From Fervidifonticultor_A sp037443565 (GTDB lineage: Bacteria; Sysuimicrobiota; Sysuimicrobiia; Sysuimicrobiales; Humicultoraceae), in contig JBBIOB010000006.1 of the NCBI GenBank assembly GCA_037443565.1, forward strand, positions 1 through 64,000: a DNA stretch of 64,000 nt. The letters are read 5' to 3'. Made by a program: the position numbers and the translations under genes. Position 1 is the stretch's first letter. Every line of letters starts with the position of its first letter. Below the pieces are notes generated by a model. That model did not search any database. It saw nothing but the letters and a program-made list of their open reading frames with translations, and was not told the DNA's origin. Positions 15,335 through 24,124 of the stretch are shown here, in pieces.

Positions 15335-17178
15335 TGGATCCCGGAGCCCCCCGGACGGCAGCACTGGGGATCCGAACGCCGAACCCGGACTACGTCGTGG
15401 CGCTGGCCGGCAACCCCAACACCGGCAAGAGCACGGTCTTCAACGCGTTGACCGGCCTGCGGCAGCACACCGGCAACTGGCCGGGCAAGACGGTGGCGCG
15501 CGCCGAAGGGGTCCTCGAGCACCGTGGCCGCAAGTACGCGCTGGTCGACCTGCCCGGGACCTACTCCCTGCTCTCGGCGTCGGTCGACGAAGAGATCGCC
15601 CGGGACTTCATCCTGTTCGGCCGGCCCGACTGCACGATCGTCACCCGTCCACGCCGTCTCGAGGTGGGCGCACCGCTGGCCCGGGCCGCGGACGAACTGG
15701 CTGTGATGCTTGACCGGGCGTACCCAGGCCTGCCAAGCGCCAGGTGGATCGGCATGCGGCTGCTCGACGGCGACCAACGCGTGCGTGAGGCGGTGCGCGG
15801 CGGCGCCGACATCCTGGCACGGGCCGACGCCCTGCGCCGCACCCTCGACGGCGCCTTCCGCGATCGGCTCGTCGAGGCAATCTACGCCGAGGCCCAGCGT
15901 ATCGCGGCCCGCGCGGTGCGCCAGACTGGACGCGCTCGGGTCGACGCCGACCACTGGGTCGACCGGGTCCTGACCTCGCGCATCTTCGGCCTGCCGATCA
16001 TGCTGGCCACACTCGCGCTGGTCTTCTGGATCACCGTCAGCCTGGCCAACGTCCCCTCCGAGCTGCTGGCGGGGTTCCTCTTCTGGATCGAGGAACAGGG
16101 CGCGGCCGCGTTCGGCCGCCTGGGCGTACCGGCGTGGATTGCCGGCCTGATCTGGCACGGGACGTACCGCGGCCTGGCGTGGGTGGTGTCGGTCATGCTG
16201 CCGCCGATGGCCATCTTCTTCCCGCTGTTCACGATCCTCGAGGACCTGGGCTACCTGCCACGCGTGGCGTTCAACCTGGATCGGCTGTTCCGCCGCGCCG
16301 GCGCGCACGGGAAGCAGGCGCTCACGATGAGCATGGGGTTCGGATGCAACGCCGCGGGCGTGATCGCGACCCGCATCATCGACAGTCCGCGCGAGCGGCT
16401 GATCGCGATCCTCACCAACACGTTCGTGCCGTGCAACGGGCGCTTCCCGACGTTGATCCTGTTGGCCTCGGTCTTCGTCGCCGCCGCCCTGCCGGCACAC
16501 CTCGCCGCCCTCGCCGCCGCCGGGTCGGTCGTACTGGTCGTGCTCATCGGCGTGATCGTCACGCTGGTCGCGTCGTGGGGCATGTCGCGGACGGTCCTGC
16601 GCGGCGAGCCGTCGGCGTTCACGCTCGAGCTGCCGCCGTTCCGCCGGCCCGACGTCATCCGCATCCTCTACACATCGCTGATCGACCGCACGCTGTTCGT
16701 GCTGATGCGGGCGGTCAAGGTGGCCGTCCCGGCCGGGACGATCATCTGGATCCTCGGCAACGTGCCCCTCGGCGGCCGGAGTCTGAGCGCGCTGGCCGCG
16801 GGCCTGCTCGATCCGCTGGGGCGCGCGGTCGGGCTCGACGGCGTGATCATGGCCTTCGTGATCGCGATCCCGGCAAACGAGATCGTCCTGCCGACGGTCC
16901 TGATGGTCTACGCGGGCGCGGGCATGATGATCGGCCCGGAGGGATTCGACAACTTGAGAGATCTGCTCGTCGGCGACCACGGCTGGACGCTGCTGACCGC
17001 GGTGAACCTGATGCTGTTCAGCCTGCTGCACAACCCCTGCGGCACGACGATCTGGACGATCTGGGCCGAGACCCGCAGCCCGCGGTGGACGGCGCTCGGC
17101 GCGCTGGTGCCGCTCGGAGTCGCCTTCGCCGTCACCTTCGCCACGGCGACGCTTGCCCGGATCTTGGGCTGGATCTAG
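15334..17178 (+). CDS. feoB: Ferrous iron transporter FeoB with shortened G domain
   Basis: A 614-residue inner-membrane Fe(II) transporter. The G-protein part has G1 GNPNTGKS (26-33), the G2 region TGNWPGKT and G3 DLPGTYS (72-78). It then passes from DCTIVT straight to RPRRLEVGAPL: the G4 NxxD motif and G5 region are absent, as if about 45-60 residues were deleted in frame. The membrane part is complete, with two Gate/nucleoside-transporter-like halves, GFGCNAAGVIATRIIDSP, NTFVPCNGRFPT and HNPCGTTIWT, of the kind seen in Firmicutes-type FeoB. It is translationally coupled to the DtxR-FeoA gene. Loss of G4 should weaken guanine specificity. Confidence 0.9.
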   Translation: MDPGAPRTAALGIRTPNPDYVVALAGNPNTGKSTVFNALTGLRQHTGNWPGKTVARAEGVLEHRGRKYALVDLPGTYSLLSASVDEEIARDFILFGRPDCTIVTRPRRLEVGAPLARAADELAVMLDRAYPGLPSARWIGMRLLDGDQRVREAVRGGADILARADALRRTLDGAFRDRLVEAIYAEAQRIAARAVRQTGRARVDADHWVDRVLTSRIFGLPIMLATLALVFWITVSLANVPSELLAGFLFWIEEQGAAAFGRLGVPAWIAGLIWHGTYRGLAWVVSVMLPPMAIFFPLFTILEDLGYLPRVAFNLDRLFRRAGAHGKQALTMSMGFGCNAAGVIATRIIDSPRERLIAILTNTFVPCNGRFPTLILLASVFVAAALPAHLAALAAAGSVVLVVLIGVIVTLVASWGMSRTVLRGEPSAFTLELPPFRRPDVIRILYTSLIDRTLFVLMRAVKVAVPAGTIIWILGNVPLGGRSLSALAAGLLDPLGRAVGLDGVIMAFVIAIPANEIVLPTVLMVYAGAGMMIGPEGFDNLRDLLVGDHGWTLLTAVNLMLFSLLHNPCGTTIWTIWAETRSPRWTALGALVPLGVAFAVTFATATLARILGWI

Positions 17179-18312
17179 TCAGCGCGCGGCACGGAGCCGC
17201 GCGCTCCTGATCTCTTCAACCACAAGAGGGTCCCGCTCGGATTCGTATGCCTGGCGCAGCGCGGCCATCGCCGCCGCACCGCCGATCTTCCCCAGCGCCC
17301 AGGCCGCGTGCCCGCGGACCACAGGATCGACAGGATCGTGGAGCGCGACGATCAGCTCGGGGACGGCGCGCGCATCGCCCAAGTTGCCCAGCGCCACGGC
17401 CACGTTGCGGCGCAGGCCGCCGCGCCCGGCGCGCTTGACCGCGCTGCGACGGAACCGGCGGCGGTAGTCGGCCTCCGAGAGGTTCAACAGCGGCAGCAGG
17501 CGCGGCCGCGTCCCGGTCTCGGGCCGCGGATGGAACTCCGCGTGCGCCGTGAGCGTGACGCGGCGGTTGAACGGGCAGGCCTGCTGGCAGAGGTCGCAGC
17601 CGAAGATCATGTCCTCGAGCGTGGGCCGCACCTCGCGCGGGATCCATCCCCGGTGCTCGATGGTCCAGTACGAGATGCACCGGCGCGCGTCGACGACACC
17701 GGGCTCCACGATCGCGCCGGTGGGACAGGCCTCGGTGCCGTGATAGCAGCTCTCGCACAGGCCGCAGTCGCCCCCCGCCGGCGGATCAGGCGCGAGCGCC
17801 AGGTCGGTCAGGATCTCGCCCAGCACCACCCAGGTGCCGAACGCCCTCGTGATCAGGCAGGTATGGCGGCCACACCAGCCCAGTCCGGCGCGCTGAGCAA
17901 TAGCGCGGTCAAGCAGCGGGCCGGTGTCCACGTAGCAGCGCGCCAGGTGCGCGCCCTGCGCGACCAGGAACGCACCGAGCGCGCGCAGGCGCTCCTCCAT
18001 GACCAGGTGGTAGTCGTCGCCCCACGCGTAGCGGCTGATCCGGCCCCGCAGCTCGCCGTCGGGGGGATCGGGCTCGCCCGCGCAGTAGTTCATGGCCACG
18101 GCCACGATGGCGCGCGCGCCGGCGCGGACGCGCCGCGGGTCGCCGACGCGGTCACGGTGCGCTTCCATGTACGCCATGCCCGCGTGCATCCCGGCCTCCA
18201 GCCAGCGGTGGTACGCGGCCTCGGCTTCGGGCAACGGCTCGGCGGTGGTGATCCCCACCAAGTCGAAGCCGACCTCGCGCGCCTTCGACTTGACAGCTTC
18301 CTCGAGCGTCAC
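17179..18312 (-). CDS. queG: Epoxyqueuosine reductase QueG
   Basis: A 377-residue cobalamin- and Fe-S-dependent enzyme that performs the last step of queuosine synthesis in tRNA. Two [4Fe-4S] motifs are present (CGLCESC...ACPTGAI and CDLCQQACPFN), as are the N-terminal family landmarks (GFDLVGIT, RISRYAWGDDYH, DTGPLLDRAIAQRAGLGWCGRHT). The C-terminal 80 residues form HEAT-like repeats (NVAVALGNLGDARAVPELIVAL) used for tRNA binding. The GTG start lies 14 bases from the MFS stop. The feoB and queG stops are directly adjacent in convergent orientation. Confidence 0.93.
   Translation of the reverse strand: MTLEEAVKSKAREVGFDLVGITTAEPLPEAEAAYHRWLEAGMHAGMAYMEAHRDRVGDPRRVRAGARAIVAVAMNYCAGEPDPPDGELRGRISRYAWGDDYHLVMEERLRALGAFLVAQGAHLARCYVDTGPLLDRAIAQRAGLGWCGRHTCLITRAFGTWVVLGEILTDLALAPDPPAGGDCGLCESCYHGTEACPTGAIVEPGVVDARRCISYWTIEHRGWIPREVRPTLEDMIFGCDLCQQACPFNRRVTLTAHAEFHPRPETGTRPRLLPLLNLSEADYRRRFRRSAVKRAGRGGLRRNVAVALGNLGDARAVPELIVALHDPVDPVVRGHAAWALGKIGGAAAMAALRQAYESERDPLVVEEIRSARLRAAR
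17181..17205. terminator. Perfect hairpin at the feoB/queG convergent junction
   Basis: AGCGCGCGGC, loop ACGGA, GCCGCGCGCT: a perfect 10-bp stem a few bases after the feoB stop and within the last codons of queG. There is no T-run, so it would be a weak or Rho-assisted terminator for either strand. Confidence 0.4.
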
Positions 18313-18325
18313 GACATCGCCACAG

Positions 18326-19459
18326 TCACGGTCGCCGGATGGGCCGGACCAACAGCCCCAGGACGATGAGGGCGCCGACGCCGACCGACATCAGCAGCGG
18401 ATAGGCGGGATTGATCCTGTAGGCGAACCCGCCCGCAAACGCGCCAGCCGCCGCGAGCACCGCGGAGAGCATCCCGGCCAGCGCAAACGCCCGTCCCAGG
18501 ACCGCGGGCGGGGTGGTGGCGCCGACCATCGCCTGGGCGAGCGTGTGCAGCGGTGCCCGGCACCGCAGCGCCGCGGCCGGAAAGAGCAGGCCGTAGGGAC
18601 CGTAGGAGGTCAGCAGGATCCCGGCTGAGTGCACCCCGATCTGCCAGTGCATGGTCTGCGTCAGGCCGACGCGGTCGCCGAGGCGGCCGGCGATCGGCGT
18701 GAGCAGGACCGCGCCGACCGCCTGGAGCGACCCGAGCAGCCCGATCTCGGACAGCGAGACGCCGCGCACCTCGCGCAGGAACGGGGGCACAAACGGCACG
18801 GTGAGCAGCACCATGAAGTAGACGCCGACGTAGACCGCCAGCGCCGGCGCCGCGGGAACCAGGTCGGCCCACGTCATCCGGCCCGCGCCGTGCGCCGGCA
18901 TCGTGCCCGGGCCGCTCCGCTCGAGCCGGAGTACGAGCAGCGTGGAGGCCAGGAAGAGCGCGAAGGCGATGACGAGCACCGTTCGGATGTCCCAGCGGTC
19001 GGCGATGATGCCGCCCGCGGTGGGCGAGACGAGGAACGCCATGGACGTGATCGTGCCCATCGCACCGAAGGCGGAGGCGAGTTGTCCGGGCGGCACGCGC
19101 TCCGTCACGTAGGCGCTGATCGCCGGCAGCGCGAAGAACGTGAGCTCGTAGAGGAGCAGGCCCGGCAGCAGCCACAGGTAGCTCGGGGCCGCGGCGAGCA
19201 TCAGCGGCACCGGCAGCCCGCAGAACCACGAAGCGAGCATCAGCGTCCGGCGGCTGAACCGGTCGACGAACAGCCACCCGATGAGGAAGCCGCCGGCCAA
19301 CCCCAGGTTCCTCAGGGTGAAGAGCGTCCCAAGCTGGACCGGCGAGGCCCCGAGCTGACGGGCGTAGATAGGGAGCAGCCCCTCGTACAGGCCGACGCCC
19401 AGCAGCCACAGGAAGAGCGAGCCGAAGAGCAGGCGCAGGTTGTGGTCGGCCGTCAGCAT
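18326..19459 (-). CDS. Major facilitator superfamily transporter
   Basis: A 377-residue protein with about twelve hydrophobic segments and the MFS loop 2-3 motif GWLFVDRFSRRTLML; the mid-protein repeat reads GRLGDRVGLTQT. It is a secondary transporter of unknown substrate in the inner membrane, with a drug- or sugar-efflux style. It is followed by queG and preceded, 9 bases upstream, by the GHMP kinase gene, so transport of a sugar or its derivative is possible. A second open frame of similar length covers the same stretch but lacks membrane segments and is a shadow. Confidence 0.85.
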   Translation of the reverse strand: MLTADHNLRLLFGSLFLWLLGVGLYEGLLPIYARQLGASPVQLGTLFTLRNLGLAGGFLIGWLFVDRFSRRTLMLASWFCGLPVPLMLAAAPSYLWLLPGLLLYELTFFALPAISAYVTERVPPGQLASAFGAMGTITSMAFLVSPTAGGIIADRWDIRTVLVIAFALFLASTLLVLRLERSGPGTMPAHGAGRMTWADLVPAAPALAVYVGVYFMVLLTVPFVPPFLREVRGVSLSEIGLLGSLQAVGAVLLTPIAGRLGDRVGLTQTMHWQIGVHSAGILLTSYGPYGLLFPAAALRCRAPLHTLAQAMVGATTPPAVLGRAFALAGMLSAVLAAAGAFAGGFAYRINPAYPLLMSVGVGALIVLGLLVRPIRRP

Positions 19460-19468
19460 CGCGCGGGC

Positions 19469-20479
19469 TCAGCGGCCCACCGCGCGCACGACGAGTCCGC
19501 GGCGGGCGACGCGTGCCGGCAGCACGCCGAACCCCGCGGCGCGCAGGGCGTCCTCACAGTAGCGCTTGGCCCCGGCGCGCACAAAGCACAGCACGCTCCC
19601 TCCGCCTCCCGCGCCGCAGACCTTGGCGGCGAGCGCGCCGTGTCGCCTCGCGACCGCCATCGCGCGCTCGACGACGGGCGTCGAGACCCCGGGCGCGAGC
19701 CGGCGCCGGTGCTCCCACTCCTCGGCGAGCAGCGATCCCACCGTGTCGAGGTCGCGGACACGCAGCGCCCGTCGCATCCGGCGGGCCACGTCCGCGATGC
19801 TGCGCAGATGGTTCACCGTCGCGGGCGTACCGTCCAGGTAGGCGCGGACCACGCCCCAGTTCGTCAGGCCTGAGGCGTGCGGCGCGCCGGTGTAGGCGAT
19901 GACCAGGCGCTCCTGAAGGCCCCTGCGCAGCGCCGTACTGCCGCCCAACGGCTCGACGAGGTCGGGCGCGGCGCCGAACCGGATCGCGTTCATGCCTCCC
20001 CACACCGCGGCCAGGTAGTCCTGCCGTCCGGTGAGCGTGCGCAGCGCCTGCGCTTCGAGTCGCCACGCGGTCAGGACCAGGTCGTCGCGCCCGCGCCGGC
20101 GCTTACCCAGCCGGTCGAGCGCGGCCAGCAGGGCGACCAGCAGCGCCGACGACGCGCCGAGTCCCGATCCCGGCGGCGCCGACGACCAGAGCGTCACCTT
20201 CAGGCCCGGCGGAGGCCCGGCGAATCGCAGCGCCCGGCAGGCCGGGCCCAGCGGTTCGTCGAGGGGCATCGCGTCCAGCGAGGGCGCGGTCACCCGCTGT
20301 CGCAGGTCCCTCGAGACAATGGTGTATCCGCCCGGCGCACGCTCCAGCCGGACGCGCACCGGGATGTCGACCGCAACGTTGACGGTCCAGACGTCGTCCT
20401 CGAGCAGATATAGAGGATGGATGTCGAGCGTCCCGCCGGCCAGATCCACACGGGTCGGCGCTCGCGCCTCGACGATCAT
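19469..20479 (-). CDS. GHMP-family sugar kinase
   Basis: A 336-residue GHMP kinase. The start at ATG 20479 gives the typical opening MIVEARAPTRVDLAGGTLD; the longer frame to 20578 is shadow. Motif 2 is APPGSGLGASSALL (near 110), which binds ATP phosphates; motif 3 is KVCGAGGGGSVL near 295. The N-terminal APTRVDLAGG block resembles D-glycero-D-manno-heptose 7-phosphate kinase (HddA) and fucokinase-like enzymes. It overlaps the upstream TIM-barrel-like gene by 4 bases (ATGA), so the two proteins probably share a pathway. The substrate is unknown. Confidence 0.85.
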   Translation of the reverse strand: MIVEARAPTRVDLAGGTLDIHPLYLLEDDVWTVNVAVDIPVRVRLERAPGGYTIVSRDLRQRVTAPSLDAMPLDEPLGPACRALRFAGPPPGLKVTLWSSAPPGSGLGASSALLVALLAALDRLGKRRRGRDDLVLTAWRLEAQALRTLTGRQDYLAAVWGGMNAIRFGAAPDLVEPLGGSTALRRGLQERLVIAYTGAPHASGLTNWGVVRAYLDGTPATVNHLRSIADVARRMRRALRVRDLDTVGSLLAEEWEHRRRLAPGVSTPVVERAMAVARRHGALAAKVCGAGGGGSVLCFVRAGAKRYCEDALRAAGFGVLPARVARRGLVVRAVGR

Positions 20480-21153
20480 GGGAAGAGCGCGTCCAGCGAC
20501 CGGCGGAACGCCTCGGTGGCGCGCCCCACGCCCCGCGCCGTGCGGCCGGTGACGACCGCGCCGATCATGATCGCCCATACTTGAGGGATGGCGAAGTAGC
20601 GGGCGAGGTCGTCGGGGCAGATGCGGCGCTGGGTGGGCACGATCATGCGCCGCCGCGTCACCGCGCCCAGGTGCGCCAGCGCGACCAGGTCCTCGGCGAC
20701 CGGATCGCGGCCGTAGCCGTCAGGCTCGACGATCGCCGCCTCCAGCCACTCGCCCGGCAGGGCCGCGAGCGCTCCAAGGGCGCCCGGCTGATAGCCGTGA
20801 GGAACCGCCGGGATGACGGGCACGCCCACGTCGTAGAGGAACAGCGGTAGGCGGTGCACGTAGGCGTCGATGAACGCGAACCGCCGGAGCCGGGGAACCT
20901 CGGCGGGCGTGACCATGCGCTCCTCTCCGGGCACGATCCCGGTCGGCAGGCCCACCTCGAGGACCGCCCACAGCGCCGGCTCCTCGTCGTCGAGCGGGCC
21001 GAAGCGCGTGCCCGAAGCCCGGTGGTGGACGTTGATGTGCACCTTCAACAGGTCGGCGCCCGCCGATGCGGCGGCTCTGGCGAGCGCCGCGTCGTTGCGG
21101 GGCAGGCTGACGATCAGCAGGCCTCGGCGGCCCAGCGGGTCGGGTGTCGGCAC
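20476..21153 (-). CDS. TIM-barrel-like protein of unknown function
   Basis: A 225-residue protein with alternating beta/alpha character: GLLIVSLPRNDAALARAAASAGADLLKVHINV, then LPLFLYDVGVPVIPAVPHGY, EAAIVEPDGYG and AIMIGAVVTGRT near the end. ADLLKVHIN and IGAVVTGRTA look like barrel strands ending in a phosphate-binding loop, as in NanE- or PdxJ-like barrels. I do not recognise the family. It is the first gene of the unit with the GHMP kinase and MFS transporter. A role in sugar phosphate isomerisation is a guess from these neighbours only. Confidence 0.6.
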   Translation of the reverse strand: MPTPDPLGRRGLLIVSLPRNDAALARAAASAGADLLKVHINVHHRASGTRFGPLDDEEPALWAVLEVGLPTGIVPGEERMVTPAEVPRLRRFAFIDAYVHRLPLFLYDVGVPVIPAVPHGYQPGALGALAALPGEWLEAAIVEPDGYGRDPVAEDLVALAHLGAVTRRRMIVPTQRRICPDDLARYFAIPQVWAIMIGAVVTGRTARGVGRATEAFRRSLDALFP

Positions 21154-21200
21154 GGTGGATTCCGTGCCGGGGGATTTCGTCGGCGGGGCGCGCCCTCCCT

Positions 21201-21233
21201 ACGCCGCGCGCGTGTTTCACACGCGCGCGGCGT
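21201..21233. repeat. Perfect 15-bp inverted repeat between divergent operons
   Basis: ACGCCGCGCGCGTGT, loop TTC, ACACGCGCGCGGCGT is a perfect palindromic hairpin. It lies 47 bases upstream of the minus-strand start at 21153 and 94 bases upstream of korD. No T-run follows on either strand, so it is more likely an operator or cruciform than a terminator. Confidence 0.6.
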
Positions 21234-21327
21234 CCATAGCGCGAAATACGGTCTCTAGCCGATACGGCGCCTCCTGGAAATTCCCTACAGTAGGCACGGG
21301 AGTCCTCCCTTCGACGGGGGCAGATGC

Positions 21328-21576
21328 ATGGGTAAACGAAGAGCCGGAGAGATCCGGGTCAACGAAGTCTGGTGCAAAGGGTGCGGCATCTGCGTGGCGT
21401 TCTGCGCCCCGCAGGTCTTGGAGACCGGAACCGACGGGGTGCCCCTGGTCGTCAACCTCGAGGCGTGTACGCTCTGCATGCTGTGCGAGCTGCGCTGCCC
21501 CGACTTTGCCATTGTCGTCGCCGCCGAGGAGGAGGTCGTCGAGCGGGATGTCGCAGCCCCGGCTCATGCAGGGTAA
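21328..21576 (+). CDS. korD: 2-oxoacid:ferredoxin oxidoreductase, delta (ferredoxin) subunit
   Basis: An 82-residue 2[4Fe-4S] ferredoxin-type subunit. Cluster motifs are CKGCGICVAFCAP and CTLCMLCELRCPD. It passes electrons from the thiamine-diphosphate site of KorAB to ferredoxin. It opens a four-gene set in the order delta-alpha-beta-gamma, as in the oorDABC operons of epsilonproteobacteria. The next gene starts inside it (29-base overlap). Upstream at 21201-21233 lies a strong palindrome. Confidence 0.88.
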   Translation: MGKRRAGEIRVNEVWCKGCGICVAFCAPQVLETGTDGVPLVVNLEACTLCMLCELRCPDFAIVVAAEEEVVERDVAAPAHAG

Positions 21577-22642
21577 CGAAGCCTGCGTCGAGGGCGCGCT
21601 GGCCGCCGGGCTGCGCTTCTATGCCGGCTACCCGATCACGCCGTCCACCGAGATCGCTGAGATGCTGGCCGCCCGCCTGCCGCAGACCGGTGGGGTCTTC
21701 ATCCAGATGGAGGATGAGATCGCCAGCATGGCGGCGGTGATCGGCGCGTCGCTCGCCGGGATGCGCGCGATGACCGCCACCTCCGGGCCGGGGTTCTCGC
21801 TGAAGCAGGAGAACCTGGGCTACGCGGCGATCACCGAGACCCCGTGTGTGATCGTCAACGTCCAGCGCGTGGGCCCGTCGACGGGCATGCCGACCTCGCC
21901 CGCGCAGGGGGATGTCATGCAGGCCCGGTGGGGTGCGCACGGCGACCATCCGGTTGTCGTCCTGTCGCCCTCGTCGGTGCTCGAGACGTACGTGCTCACC
22001 GCGAAGGCCTTCGCCATCGCGGATGAGCTGCGCATCCCGGTCGTGGTGCTGACCGACGAGATCACCGGCCACATGCGCGAGCGTGTGGTGCTACCAGACC
22101 CGGACACCCTGCCGCAGGCGCGGCGGCCGCGGGACGGCGATGCGCCGGACGTGCCGGCGATGGCGCACTTCGGCGAGGGCCGGCGGATGCTGGTCACCGG
22201 CCTCTACCACGACGAGACCGGATTCTGGACCGAGGATCAGGAGGTCGCCGATGGGCTCATCCGACGGCTCGTCGGCAAGGTGGAGCGCCGGCGCGAGCAG
22301 CTGGCCGCCACCGACCGCTGGTACCTCGACGACGCGCGGACCGTCGTCCTGGCTTATGGGTGCGTCGCGCGCTCGGCGCTGCGGGCCGTGCGGATGGCGC
22401 GGGAGCGAGGCCGACGCGTCGGGATGCTGCGGCCGGCGACCCTGTGGCCGTTTCCCGCCCACGAGGTCGAGGCAGTCGCCGGCCGCGTCGAGCGCATCGT
22501 AGTGCCCGAGATGAACCTTGGGCAACTCGTGGGAGAAGTCGAGCGCGCCGCCGCCGGCCGCTGCCGCGTGCTCGGGTATCATCGCGTAGACTCGGAGCTG
22601 ATCCGGCCCGACGAGCTGCTGGGGGTCCTGGAGGGGGACTAG
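21548..22642 (+). CDS. korA: 2-oxoacid:ferredoxin oxidoreductase, alpha subunit
   Basis: A 364-residue subunit starting with MSQPRLMQGNEACVEGALAAG, the standard KorA opening. Other landmarks are FYAGYPITPSTEIAE, TATSGPGFSLKQENLGYA, NVQRVGPSTGMPT, PVVVLTDEITGHMRE and the C-terminal VVPEMNLGQLVGE. It carries the pyrimidine- and pyrophosphate-contacting domains of the thiamine-dependent enzyme that oxidises 2-oxoglutarate (or a related 2-oxoacid) to the acyl-CoA. Upstream frame extension to 20870 is shadow. Choice of 2-oxoglutarate over branched-chain 2-oxoacids rests on gene order and is not certain. Confidence 0.92.
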   Translation: MSQPRLMQGNEACVEGALAAGLRFYAGYPITPSTEIAEMLAARLPQTGGVFIQMEDEIASMAAVIGASLAGMRAMTATSGPGFSLKQENLGYAAITETPCVIVNVQRVGPSTGMPTSPAQGDVMQARWGAHGDHPVVVLSPSSVLETYVLTAKAFAIADELRIPVVVLTDEITGHMRERVVLPDPDTLPQARRPRDGDAPDVPAMAHFGEGRRMLVTGLYHDETGFWTEDQEVADGLIRRLVGKVERRREQLAATDRWYLDDARTVVLAYGCVARSALRAVRMARERGRRVGMLRPATLWPFPAHEVEAVAGRVERIVVPEMNLGQLVGEVERAAAGRCRVLGYHRVDSELIRPDELLGVLEGD

Positions 22643-22645
22643 GGC

Positions 22646-23476
22646 ATGAAGGAGCTGCACTACCTGCGCACCGAGCACCTGCCGCACCTCTGGTGCACCG
22701 GCTGCGGCCACGGGATCGTCCTGGGCGCGGTGGTCCGAGCGATGGAGCGCGCAGGGATCGACCGGGATAAGACCGTGGTGGTGTCGGGCATCGGCTGCTC
22801 CTCGCGCGCGGTGGGATACATGAACATGGACACCCTCCACACCACGCACGGGCGCGCGCTCGCGTTTGCCACGGGCATCAAGCTCGCCCGACCCGACCTG
22901 CGGGTGGTCGTGGTGGCCGGCGACGGCGACCTGGCGGCGATCGGCGGCAATCACCTGATCCACGCCGCCCGGCGCAACATCGGGATCACCACCATCTGCC
23001 TCAACAACGGGATCTACGGCATGACGAGCGGGCAGTACTCCCCGCTCACCCCGGCGGGCTACCGCACCACCACGTCGCCCCACGGCCACCTCGAGCGCGA
23101 CTTCGACCTCTGCCGTCTCGTGCAGGCTGCGGGGGCCACGTACGTGGCGAGGAGCACCGCGTATCACGTGCAGCAGACGATCCTCTACGCAACCCGGGCG
23201 CTGGGCCACGATGGGTTCTCGTTCCTCGAGGTCTTCTCGCCGTGCCCGACCTACTTCGGGCGGTTCAACCGCATGGGCGATCCCGTCAAGATGATGGAGT
23301 GGCTGCGCGACAGCACGGTGATGGCCGGACAGGCCGCGCGGATGACGTCTGAGCAACTGGCCGGCCGCGTGCTCCTGGGCGAGTTCCACAAGACGCAGGA
23401 TGTGCCCGAGTACGCGCGGTCGTACCGCGACCTGGTCGCGCGCCTGCGCGGAGGCGATGCGCGCGATGCCCACTGA
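22646..23476 (+). CDS. korB: 2-oxoacid:ferredoxin oxidoreductase, beta subunit
   Basis: A 276-residue thiamine-diphosphate-binding subunit. WCTGCGHGIVLG holds the N-terminal Cys-x-x-Cys and GDGDLAAIGGNH is the diphosphate/Mg-binding motif, followed by NNGIYGMTSGQYSP. It completes the catalytic core with KorA. It starts three bases after korA and its end overlaps korC. The length is usual for the family (about 270-290). Confidence 0.93.
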   Translation: MKELHYLRTEHLPHLWCTGCGHGIVLGAVVRAMERAGIDRDKTVVVSGIGCSSRAVGYMNMDTLHTTHGRALAFATGIKLARPDLRVVVVAGDGDLAAIGGNHLIHAARRNIGITTICLNNGIYGMTSGQYSPLTPAGYRTTTSPHGHLERDFDLCRLVQAAGATYVARSTAYHVQQTILYATRALGHDGFSFLEVFSPCPTYFGRFNRMGDPVKMMEWLRDSTVMAGQAARMTSEQLAGRVLLGEFHKTQDVPEYARSYRDLVARLRGGDARDAH

Positions 23477-24065
23477 GCGCTGGGAGGCCACCCTGGCCGG
23501 ATCGGGCGGCCAGGGGATCATCACCGCCGGCATCATCCTGGCCGAGGCCGCGGTGCAGGCCGGGCTGAACGCCGCGCAGACGCAGTCCTACGGCCCTGAG
23601 TCGCGCGGCGGCGCCAGCCGGGCCGAGGTCGTGATCGCCGACGGCGAGATCGACTTTCCCAAGGCGACGCGGCCCGACGTGCTGCTGGCCATGACGCGCG
23701 AGGCATACCGGAAGTACGTCGGGAAGCTCAAGGACGACGGGGTGCTGATCGTCGATGCCGACCTCGTCGGCGACGTCGCCCCAGGACCGTACCGCGTGGT
23801 CCGCATTCCCATCAGCCGGATCGCCGCCGAGGAACTGGGACGCGGCATCGTCGCCAACATCGTGGCGCTGGGCGTCGTGGTCGCCCTGACCGATGCCGTG
23901 CCCGCCGACGCGCTAGAACGGGCGGTGCTCGCGCGCGTCCCGAAAGGCACCGAGGACTTGAACCGCCGGGCGCTGCGGCGCGGGATCGAGGCCGGCCGCG
24001 ACGCGGTACAGGGCGCCGAGCTGGCCCAGGCCGGTTCGGGCGCCACAGGCGGCGCCGTCGCTTAG
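23466..24065 (+). CDS. korC: 2-oxoacid:ferredoxin oxidoreductase, gamma subunit
   Basis: A 199-residue subunit starting MPTERWEATLAGSGGQGIITAG, the typical gamma opening. It continues with TQSYGPESRGGASRAEVVI and ADLVGDVAP and contributes to CoA binding and complex assembly. The start at 23466 overlaps the end of korB by 11 bases. It is the last gene of the kor operon; 59 bases separate it from the convergent DUF4127 gene and contain nothing recognisable. Confidence 0.9.
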   Translation: MPTERWEATLAGSGGQGIITAGIILAEAAVQAGLNAAQTQSYGPESRGGASRAEVVIADGEIDFPKATRPDVLLAMTREAYRKYVGKLKDDGVLIVDADLVGDVAPGPYRVVRIPISRIAAEELGRGIVANIVALGVVVALTDAVPADALERAVLARVPKGTEDLNRRALRRGIEAGRDAVQGAELAQAGSGATGGAVA

Positions 24066-24124
24066 GAATCGGGTGCTCCGCGTGATTGTGAATCCGAACG
24101 CCGTGCCAAGACGGGTGCTGGTGC

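Noticed and set aside
15241..17031. A 596-residue minus-strand frame opposite feoB
   Set aside because: Low-complexity Arg/Asp/Gln/His composition and complete overlap with feoB mark it as a shadow.
22091..23536. A 481-residue open frame opposite korA/korB
   Set aside because: It is antisense to two well-supported enzyme genes, with the residue composition of a shadow frame and no ribosome binding site.
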